In this document: in pieces, positions 23,121 through 34,300 of the stretch
How positions within the stretch are numbered: position 1 is the stretch's first letter
Layout of the letters: every line of letters starts with the position of its first letter
Assembly: GCA_030549495.1 (NCBI GenBank)
Contig: JAUIRK010000971.1
Coordinates: forward strand, 1,044,501-1,108,500
Reading direction: 5' to 3'
Source of the DNA: Nectonema munidae
Taxonomy: Eukaryota; Nematomorpha; Nectonematoida; Nectonematidae
DNA length: 64,000 bases
Program-made: the position numbers and the translations under genes
Notes under the pieces: model-generated
Database searches by the model: none
Seen by the model: only the letters and a program-made list of their open reading frames with translations
What the model was told of the DNA's origin: nothing

Positions 23121-24600
23121 GAGAATAGTATCAATTAGATCTTTCATTGTAGCTCTAAGATCCGATTTAAAAATTTTTAAAGAAGAAAAACGTTCAACGC
23201 TAACTTGAGCAGGAGGACGCGCGTTTACAATGAAAGCTACCGGCTTAATGATTTCAGGATATTTGTTAATTGCGCATTTTGTGCTCGAATTTAAAAATCA
23301 ATTAAACATAAAAATTTCGTTAGTGGATTAAAAAATAGTTTAGTTCTAAATTCACTTAAAAAACTACTTTCAAATTTTGCTGGACGATAATAATCAGTAG
23401 TTTCAAAAGAGCGTTTTTCCAATTTTTTTTCATGTCTAAAATCTTCACCATCTGAGTTAGAATTAATTGAAATATCACAACTTTGAATATCTTCATAATT
23501 ATCTTTGTTTTTGCTATATTTAATTTTTAAAGCTAATTGAAATAGTATTTGTATGGCTCTTTCAATCTGTTCTTCATCCAAGATTCTATGTGAAGAATCA
23601 ATATAAATACCAGGAAGAAGAATATAATTTTCTAACAGAGTTTTTTCTTTTCTTTCCATGGAATTTCTAATTTCTTTTGCAATTAACCCACCTCTTTGAG
23701 ATAAATCGTGTATTAAACTTTTTCATTCTTGCAATTTTTTAGTTGTAATAAAAGGCTGTCTGAGTAGTTGCTCCAATTCATTTACTTCGTTCCATTGATA
23801 CTCATTTAAATATACACCAAGAGTTGCCATATATATCAAAACAGGTTTTATTTCAAGTAACTTTTTGATCATCATATAGATTTCTTGCAGCTATAACAAC
23901 ATTTCTCAACTTCCAATAAGCTTCGATGCATTAATATTATTTAGTCGATCCCGTATAGCCAAAAGTATGAGCTGCACATCTTAAAATATCATAATTATTG
24001 CTAGAAACTGTAAAATTTTCTATACCATCAAGCAAAGATTCAAAATTAGGGCAACCATCTTTATCGCTCGATATGTTTTATTGTTTGGATCATATTTGAA
24101 GAATTATCAATAACTATAGCAAGAATTTTATTTTCTCAATACCAAAGTCTGCAATTATTTATTCTACAATACTTTTTAGCTGCTGACCTGAATGTTGCTA
24201 TTTGTTCTCTTTAACAGCCAAAGTAAAAACAAGCGTTTCATTCTCATCATTTAAAAATTGAACATTTTTCTCGAAATAGTGAAATCTGTCTTGCACAGCC
24301 ATCCATTTTTATAAAAACGAATTTTCCTTCAAGATAATTTTTCAATATTTTTTGTCTTCATATTCTTTTAAGATTAGTCTCCTCATTTCATTTCTTTCGA
24401 GAGAAATATTAAACTTTGAGCTTAGTTCTCCAAACAAGCGTAGATGCAGGAGTTTGACAATGATCGAAGTTAAATTCTATTATTTACCACTAAAGCAATC
24501 AACTATTTCCTAAAAATTTATTAGAATGATTTGAAATATTATTATAAATTACAAAAGCATGTGCTCATGCAATTGCATCAAAAACTTTTTATTAAAATGT
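23120..24600 (-). pseudogene. Decayed hAT transposase
   Basis: The reverse strand shows, in order, pieces typical of hAT transposases. One reads LRCAAHTFG, like the 'CxAHTL' RNase-H-fold region. Next is LLENYILLPGIYIDSSHRIL (23.5-23.66 kb), like 'FLAGIYVDPRF'. Last comes a C-terminal ARPPAQVSVERFSSLKIFKSDLRATM near 23.15-23.25 kb, matching the hAT dimerisation domain. The longest open piece is 122 codons (23291-23659). The frames are interrupted several times between these blocks, so it cannot make a full protein. I could not identify terminal repeats with confidence. Confidence 0.7.
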
Positions 24601-24669
24601 ATGCTATTTAAGCATAATTTTTGCAAAATAAATATATATATATGTAACAAGATTACTACTACAAGTTAG

Positions 24670-24745
24670 AAGGAGCCAGTTTTATTCAATTTACTACGAC
24701 ACCGACTCCTTCAAATTTAACTGACTCCGACTCCTCACCATCATT
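24670..24745. repeat. GACTCC-type repeat fragment
   Basis: ACACCGACTCCTTC and GACTCCGACTCCTCACC resemble the element at 19598-19890. Only one end is clear. Confidence 0.4.
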
Positions 24746-25115
24746 TGATTGATTTAGAAAATCAAATCAATGAATAAGTAATCACATGGACCATGTAAAT
24801 ATTTTTTTGGTCCACATGGGAAAAATCGGGTTTATAAGCAATTCACAAACTATACTCGGAAAGATTTTGTGTTATCAACACTTTTCGGAAATGGTTAAAA
24901 AACAAAAATGATACTTTATAAATAATAAATGTTCTAAATATATTATAAAAAGTTTATAACAATCATTTTCATGGATAAAAACGCCGACGAAAACTTCTAT
25001 ACCAGAAAACAACCGAAAAATTGAATGTGTTCTTTTGTGTACCTTTTCAAACTAAATAAAAAGTTGAAAATGAAAAAGTTTTGAAAAAATAAGGTGCTTA
25101 CGCTTTTCCTGTATT

Positions 25116-25398
25116 TTATTGGGAATTCACTTGAATGTAATAATCGCAACGAAACAGCGAAATGCAACGAAATTCATGCTTCATTTCAGCCTGCGTGATG
25201 TCATCAACGGCACAAGTTTCTTTGTGTGAAGGGTTCAAGCAAACTTGAAATCCAAACACTTGATTCAAATGAAAGAGTCCAGGATAAAAGAAAACTGCGG
25301 TAAACGTTTCCTTGATGAAGGAAAAAGGCTCCACTAAGAATATTTTATCTGTGACGCCATTTATGAAAAAATTGATTGAATCGTCCTCTGAATCATGA
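25116..25398 (-). CDS. TRAPPC8: TRAPPC8 last exon with stop
   Basis: EPFSFIKETFTAVFFYPGLF then HLNQVFGFQVCLN matches the human end EIHSLQLKACFVHTGVYNLGTPRVFAKLSD. It then has a longer tail of about 35 residues ending QVNSQ. Acceptor AATTTAACAG completes the split Thr codon from the previous exon. The stop TAA is embedded in AATAAAA. If that is the poly(A) signal the 3' UTR is very short; if not, the signal must lie further left. Confidence 0.92.
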
Positions 25399-28300
25399 CT
25401 GTTAAATTAAAAGAACTTTTTATGAAATAGCGCACACATTTCAAATCAAAGGATGTTTATTAAGATTGCGAAAATGGCTATTGTGTGTTGAAAGAATAAA
25501 TCTCCTTTCAATGCTAAAACCTTTTGATAACATGAGTTAAATAGTAATGAAAGTATAAAATAGCAGGACCTTATAACGATTAGGTACTAATTTTTATTAT
25601 TAACAAACACTTACTCTCAAATTTTAGATGTTGCACACACTATTTCGTTACTGTTATTTAATGCCTGTTAATATCCATCTTGCGTATTATACGACTTATT
25701 TTTCACCCCAAAGGACGATTTTACCATACCTCTAGTGAATCATGCAAATTTCTACATTGGGGATAAAGGTAAAGAAGATTTCAAAGAAATACGAAATCAT
25801 GATATTGGAAATGAAAATGACTTTCGTTCGACACGTTATTATGAACAAAATAAAAATAATAGTTTTAAATTTTCTTAGACCTTAAAATTTGTATCTCGCC
25901 TGTATTGTACGCCCCCATAAAATTACGTTATAAATTATGCCTTCAGATAAGGGCTTCGGAGCTGGAGTAAGAAACATTAAAATTATTCCCCTATGTCTGG
26001 CGCCAGGCAATATTTTGATACCTATATCCTATATGAAGTGTGTGGAAAAAAGGTACATTTTTTAAATATTAATACCCTAGTAGCCACTTTTCTGTTTATA
26101 AAATACAATAAACTTTGAAATCTATTCTTTCAAATGCAGAAAACAAAATTAAACTAACTTGCATAGCTTTCCCGTAATTTCATTTAGATTCTTGATCTTG
26201 AGATAGGTAAAATAATCAGAGGTCTGGCAAGACCTCCGGGGAGACAACTTGCCAAACTTGCCGGCCTTATCAGAGGTCTGGCAAGACCTCCGGGGAGACA
26301 ACTTACCAAACTTGCCAGCCTTATTATATATTTAAATGTGTAAATCGTAAAATGCTTAAAAAATATACTTAAAATAAAAATTTTCAAAAAATATTTTACA
26401 TACATATTGAAAGCCACATTTCAAAAATTCTACCTAAAAGTTCAAAAAATTTAACTTTGAAATTGCAGTTTTATTTCATAAAAACTATATGATTGGTTGA
26501 AATATTTATGTAATATATAATAATAATAATAATACTAATACTAATACTACTTTTTGAAAATTTTTACTTGTTTGATTTGCAGAAAGAATTAAACTGTTTT
26601 TCAATATTTCTTTTTCATGATATATATATATATATATATCATTAGAAAGCTTATCGTTTGCAACATACTCTAGAATAATTTATTTTTGCAAAAGTTTTAA
26701 AAAATTTTAATAAATGGACTTTACTTTAAAAAATTTGGTCTAAATTTTTGAAAAAATTACGGACCACCTTTTCAGTGAAGCATAATGTGAAGATTTAAAA
26801 AAATTGAATGAAAATGATATCATTGGAAAGGTATACTCTTTGTGGTTAACATAGGCTAGGTTTTACAAATAAATATATTTTTATTTTTCCAAAATCCGTT
26901 TTTATGTGAGGTCAGTCAACTTTTACATAGTTTCAAAAAATACCAATAATAATTAACGTGATGAGTTTATATATTATTTCTTCAAAATTTTATATTCACA
27001 AAGGTAGAATATGGTTTTTAACATTTTAAAATGTCATAGTTAAATAAAACTGTCGAAAATTAATATATATTTTTTACTTTTTATGGGTCAGTAGTATAGG
27101 TCAGTATAATATTTTTCTAATAAATTTTAAATTATTTTTAAAGTGAAAAATGTCGATTAAATGTAAGAGTTTTTTTGGATAATCGTTCTACTTTTATTTA
27201 GTTTAGATACAACGTTTCTAATTTTTAACGAAGGGCATTCGTTATATTTATACCGATAGTGTGCGAAGAATAAATCACATTATTGATTGATTTTAGAGCA
27301 TAATTATGCGAAGAAAGATTAACACATGTTGCATTACGCGTTTGTGAGCGCAGTGAATTCTTATCTCGCATACGCTTCACCACATCTTTAGCACGTGTGT
27401 GTGGTTTCGATTTTAAAGCATTTTTTATGGGCTTTCAGAATACATTACTTATATCATAAGTCCTTAAGAAATACCATTTTACTGTTTATATTTTCCATGT
27501 GCTTCATACCATTAATTAGCAGATAAGGGATGCATTACTAAAACAGTAATATATTTGAAGAAATATTTTTTCAGTATAAAGAGTTTAGAAAACTCTTCTC
27601 TAATATGTAATGATATATTCTCATAACCTGTACGGTTGAACGCGGGTAGACAACTTGCGGGTTATCTCCAACCCGTATATTACGATGATTCTTCTCCAAC
27701 CTGTATTCTACGATGATTCATCTCCAAACTATATACTACAATGATTCATCTCCAACCTGTATACTACGATGATTCATCTCCAACCTGTATACTACGATGG
27801 TTTCTATTCCATGTACAAATAACTAGGGAGACAATGTTCAACTTTCTGTTCACATTCTGCTAGATGTAAGATTTGATATACCTCATTCGGGGAGACGATG
27901 CTACTACCTATATACATTATACCTGTATACTACGATGGTTCATCTCCAACCTGTATACCGCGATAATTCATCTCCAACCTATCAGTTCATATTTTGCTAA
28001 ATGTAAGATTTGATATACCTCATTCGGGGAGAGGATGTTAGATAAGTTATTAATTTTTTCACGATATTAAATAATATATTTTATCAAATAATCAAAATAA
28101 AATTCTGTAATCAAAGAATCGAAAAATATTCTTTAAAAAATCAAAAAATATCAAACTTTCTGTTCATATTTTGCTACCTCATACAATGTTACAAAAGTTA
28201 TTACCTATACTTTGCAATTTGCACGATTTTAAATATTATATTTGTCAAATAATCAAAATAAAATTCTGTAATCAAAGAATCGAAAAATATTCTTTAAAAA

Positions 28301-31300
28301 ATCAAAAAATATCAAACTTTCTGTTCATATTTTGCTACCTCATACGATGTTACAAAAGTTATTACCTATACTTTGCAATTTGCACGATTTTAAATATTAT
28401 ATTTGTCGAATAATCAAAGAATCGAAAAATGTTCAAATCAAAAAATATTTATTCTTTTTAAATATATCGTTGGCTCCCCTTACTTTTAAAATTGAAAGAT
28501 AAACCTAGTCTTTAATAATTAATTTTTATCAAATTATGCACATACGAAACTAAAAGTAAGGGGAGCCAACGATATATTTAAAAAGAATAAATATTTTTTG
28601 ATTTGAACATTTTTCGATTCTTTGATTATTCGACAAATATAATATTTAAAATCGTGCAAATTGCAAAGTATAGGTAATAACTTTTGTAACATCGTATGAG
28701 GTAGCAAAATATGAACAGAAAGTTTGATATTTTTTGATTTTTTAAAGAATATTTTTCGATTCTTTGATTACAGAATTTTATTTTGATTATTTGACAAATA
28801 TAATATTTAAAATCGTGCAAATTGCAAAGTATAGGTAATAACTTTTGTAACATCGTATGAGGTAGCAAAATATGAACACAAAGTTTGATATTTTTTGATT
28901 TTTAAAAAATATTTTTCGATTCTTTGATATGAATTATCGCGGTATACAGGTTGGAGATGAACCATCGTAGTATACAGGTATAATGTATATAGGTAGTAGC
29001 ATCGTCTCCCCGAATGAGGTATATCAAATCTTACATCTAGCAGAATGTGAACAGAAAGTTGAACATTGTCTCCCTAGTTATTTGTACATGGAATAGAAAC
29101 CATCGTAGTATACAGGTTGAAGATGAATCATCTAGTATACAGGTTGGAGATGAATCATTGTAGTATATAGTTTGGAGATGAATACAGGTTGAAGAAGAAT
29201 CATCGTAATATACAGGTTGGAGATAACACGCAAGTTGTCTACCCGCGTTCAACCGTACAGGTTATGAGATCTTTCTGTAAATTAATATAAAATAAATATT
29301 TTAATTTTATTGGTAATTTCTTTAAAACCAGTCTTGCCTATTTTATGTATTGCTTATTTTAATATGCCATACGGCCCTTCGCTAAGAAGTTTACCGGAAG
29401 GACATATTGTAAGAAATGTTCAGAATAATTTGTTCGATTAATTTGATTGGATAAAATAAAAAATTATTCAAAATTTTTTATCCAACGAGATTGATGAACT
29501 CATCCCTTCTGTGATAAAAAACTCCATAACTTTTTAAATATGTAATAGATGACATCGATTTTTATTAATCACATGGAAACTTCTGAATTTTCTTTATTTA
29601 TTCTAAGAACTAAAATTCTAAATAGGAAAAAACTTTCTAGACTAATTTTTAAAAAAATTACGTAATTTGGAAGAGATGTAGACAGACAGTGTGTTTTGAG
29701 TAGTTTTTAAGAGTTAGAGCGAATTCAAATAGGCATTCCTCGGAGTTGGGACTAGAAAAGGGATGATGGATTTCATATTGGTCGTAATCAAGAAATGCAA
29801 AGAGCGTTGTTTTGAAGGATTCAATTACTTCGTTTACTTCTTCTTCTTCATCGGGAGCGGAATGTATAAAGTTTATGGGAGGAGTATAATGTACTGTGGT
29901 CTACAAGAAGAAAAGGTTTAAAAAAAAGCGCTCATTAAAACAATATCAAAGTACTTTTGTTGCTTCAGGCAATGAAAAAACTGTATCAAAGGAGGATATA
30001 TCAAGGATTTGCTGTCCATAGCATTTGGATGACAGGCCATTGTCATTAATTATGATTGCCTAGTTAAAAAATATAAAAAAGAAAAAAGATTTATTATTAT
30101 TAATTAAAAATTTGTAAGGCTAAAGGTACCGTGGTGGTGTTTTCATCGAGAAGGCACAATTGCGCCGCTTGATACGGAATCGAAACCCATTATCTAATTA
30201 ACCTTACTCACGCCCCGTAGAAAGTTATGTAATAAACTAGTTTAAAGTAAAAACTCTTTATTGCAATATTTCGACTCTTGAGACTTTACCAACCAGTTAC
30301 TTAGATATTAAAAATTTTCTTGGCTACACTTCAATTTTTTCAAACGGTCTTGCACAAATTACTTTAAAATTAGAGTTCAAATTTTTTCGTATAAATTTTC
30401 TTTTATCATTTAATAAATTACTTACTTGATTTTCAATACATTAAAATTTAGATTCTAGATTTTCAAGAATAAATTTTTAGCAATCGATAGATTTATGATT
30501 TCCATTTTTTCTTCCAAGTTCAAAGTTTTATACAAAAAAATTATTAGAATAAACTGCTAAGTTGTTTAAAGATAAAGCAATGAAAAATAAGACAAATGAG
30601 TACTTATCTATCAAAATAGAAAGTAAATGAAAAAAAGAAACATAAAATAGGGAACATAATTTACACATAATGGTTTGATGCATTTTATATTTCAAGTATA
30701 TAAAGCAATGAAAACTGATGATATTAAGCAATACGATCACATGTTTGATTCATGCTAACATATTGAGAATTTTTTTTTTTCCAATAAATTCAAATCAATT
30801 TTTTTAATTTTAAAAAGTTTTTGATAATGTCACTTTTGTTCACTAAACGAAGTATGAATTTGAAAACACTTATTGATACACAAAGAAAAAACAAACTAAG
30901 ATTTCTTTTAAAGGAAAACTTAAATTCAAAGTCTATACATAGTATTTATCTTTTTAAAATTTATTTATAACAATACAGAAAACTTTCACAATATTTAATC
31001 AAAAGGCTTTGTACTATAGAAGACATAGTCAAATTTCAAGAAACTTATATACGAATATACATCGAAGGTCAAGGCTGCTGATAATGTGTTAGTATGTTTT
31101 AGTTTAAAATAAATCCAAAAGTTCTTAGAAATTCTTTATACTAGATTTCGACTCTACTTATTTTAAATCCTCAATAATAACAATATTTTAATATTCGTTT
31201 TAAAGAAGTAAAGAAAATGCAATCAAACTAATTAATGCCCTGAAGGAAAAAAACTTAATTTTTAAAGGTATTGAGTGCTAGAGAAGAATAATTAATTTAT

Positions 31301-34300
31301 AAGACATTATAAATCTTATGCTTTCATAAAGGATTGCACATTTCATACATCTAAATATGAATAAAACTTGTATTAGCTAAAACAAGCTGTAGAAAGAGTG
31401 GAATCGGCAAGAACCAAACAATTAATTAACAGATTTTTTTTATGAAAAGTGTAAGTGATACAAGGTTAAAATGTACATCTTTACTCAAGTGTCCGTCATC
31501 CTAGCGTTGCTATTTAATTATAAGGACTCAAAATGTGAAAGATCCAAGAGTATTTTAAATAATGAAGAAAATAGTCCAAGCCAAAAGAAATTAAAATATT
31601 TTAAATTTTCGGATTTTTTGAAAGTATCGTAAACACTTGCGTGTAATCTGCACTTTTTTTACCTGAATTAATTGACTGATAACGGGGGTGCGGGTTATCT
31701 ACGTAAACAGAATTTAACGGAAGAAAAAAAGTTGAAATAGAAAAGTGTGTGAACGAAAATAGGCAAAACGGATTAATATATGACTATGAGGATATAGATT
31801 AACACCAGGGGTGCACATCATGGTAGGTCGATTTTTATAATTCAATTTTGGACAAGTCTATATAACCTAGTTTTGATATTATCCCAAGTTTAAAATGGCT
31901 AAAAAAAAGTTTCTCTCACAAGAAATCAAAGTTTTAAAAATTTTGGGAATGGCTAAAAGAAAGGTTTCTCTCACCAGAAATCAAAGTTTTAAAAATTTTG
32001 TGAATGGCTAAAAGAAAAGGTTCTCTCACCAGTAAGCAAATTTTTAAAAATTTTGTGAATGGCTAAAAGAAAAGTTTCTCTCACCAGAAATCAAAGTTTT
32101 AAAAATTTTTGTGGAAAACCTTCTTTAGATGAAACAGAGCTTCCAACTACAAGACAGGTTATTCAATATAGTTATTTTCTTAGGAATAGCAATCCTTTCA
32201 TGAGTTACCAAAAATAATTGCTAAAGAAATTATAAATGTATGGGGCTCTATTAATCCACTTTTTCCTTTGTATAGTGAATATTATATTATTAAAATGGTG
32301 GATAAAATTTGTTTTAAGCAAGCTAAAGAAATTAATAGAAAGTCGTTGACAAGTAAACAAGAACAAAATTTGGAAGAAAAATTAGACAAACTATTTGACA
32401 TTTCTGCGTGTACTTGCAAACTGCGGGTTCGTTCTTGTGATGACAATACAGTGAAATGTAAGACTAAAAATTATAAACAAACGCATAGAGTTTGTACTTG
32501 TCCTCCCAAAAAAAAGGTTCCATTAGAAGAAAGAGCTTATTTAAAAGATCAAAGAGATAAAGTTGGTTCCAAAGGTTTATTATTAGTTGGGAACTGTGGA
32601 CAGAAAAGCATGCTTAAAGTATAATAAAAAAAAACTTCTAACTGATTAAAACCAAATCAAAATTTTAAAAGAAAAGCAAAAAGATAAATTTTCATCTGAT
32701 AAAACTGATGATATTTTTGATGAGATAAATTCAGTGCCTGTAATCTTGACTTCGTTTCAGATGAATCGGTTAAAACTCCTTACAACTTTATAAAGACTCC
32801 TAGATTTGCTCTTGAAGCTATAAGAGGTAGTGTTTCTTCAGGACTTGCTAATGCAATGAATCTTCTTAATAAAAGTATTGACATTAAACAAGTTTTGTTC
32901 GATAAATCCAAAATTGATCGAGAAAAAATTAAATTGAAATCAAGAAATGAAAAAATGAATAAAAAAAAGCATACAAAGATTGATATGTATTGGAGTAGAT
33001 GGAAGAATAGATAAAGAAACTTTATCGTATTCTGAAGTTGAAAACGAAATGGAGAAAAGAAAAATTTTAAAAGAAAAACAATCTTAGCATCACTTGACTT
33101 TTACCGTTGAAGAAGGAAGCAAAAAAGGAACTTATTTAACACACCGAAGTATTCCAATCAAAGCAGCTACTGACAGATATCTTGCTCAAGAAGTAGCAGA
33201 TGTTTTGAAAGAGTTTGATACCATTAAAGCAATACTTCTAGCCAATACGAGTGTTAACACGGGATGTAAAAATGGACTTGTAACTTCACTAGAACAAATA
33301 GTTGGTCACAGAATACACATAAATAGGCTGTTCGCTGCATCAAAATGAACTTCCGTTCAGGGCAATATTCAAATATTTTGATGGAAGCACTTTGAGTCCA
33401 ACAGGATTTTCTGGATCTTTAGGAAAATTTTGCGAGAAGGATATTCATCAACTACCCCAAATACAATTCTTTAAAATAAGTGGGGACTTGGATAAAACAG
33501 ATTTTTCAGATGAAGCTATTGGAATTTCAGCAGGACAAGTGAATTTGCTTCCTGGAATATTGGACCAGTTAACCATTCAAGATGGTTACTTTTAGCTATA
33601 AGATTAATGTGTTAATTAGACTAGAGGTTCTTATCCAAGTAGCTTGCAGAAAGATCTAGAAAAAATTATAAAGTTCATTCTTCAACTTTATGCTGTAAAA
33701 TGGTTTGAGATAAAAAAAAAGATGCCAAATTCCACCATCAACAGTTATACATTTTCAATATGATAAAAAGATGTAAAAAACAATCAAAAGAGGTACAAAG
33801 CATTGTTTCTAAAAGTTTAAAGCATAATGCTTTTGCTCTCTTGCCTGAAAACATTTTATTTTCAATGATAAAATCTGGAGACTTGGAAATAAGAAAAAAA
33901 GAAATTGAAATTTTTTTATAAATCAGGTATACTAACTTCATATTTTCTTTAATTATAAACATAATACTTTAGAGGAACAAATCAAAATAACAGAAATAAA
34001 CGTTGAAGCAGATCATTGGTCAAAATTGATTGATCTTTCTCGAGATGATATATGTGAATCTGCTTTTACGAGATTATTCTATCAAGTTTCTTGAGAATGT
34101 TCTGCTCCAAGGAGCTGAGTTAAATCTTTCAGAATTACCTTCATACTCTCAAAGTGTTGAAAGAGCTGTGAAACTCACTAGTGAAGCTTCAAATTAGTGT
34201 ATGGTTTTCACTCAAGACACAAGCACATACTCAGCAAACAACTCAGCAGAAATTTGCGACCTGCTTTTACTTCCAAAAGACATTATATAGAATGCTATGA

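Noticed and set aside
27660-27800. CRISPR-like regular repeats
   Set aside because: The units are contiguous 28-bp tandem repeats with no unique spacers, in a eukaryotic intron.
28171-28868. Two identical 80-codon ORFs on opposite strands
   Set aside because: They are mirror images produced by the long inverted repeat. The sequence is low-complexity and unlike a protein gene.
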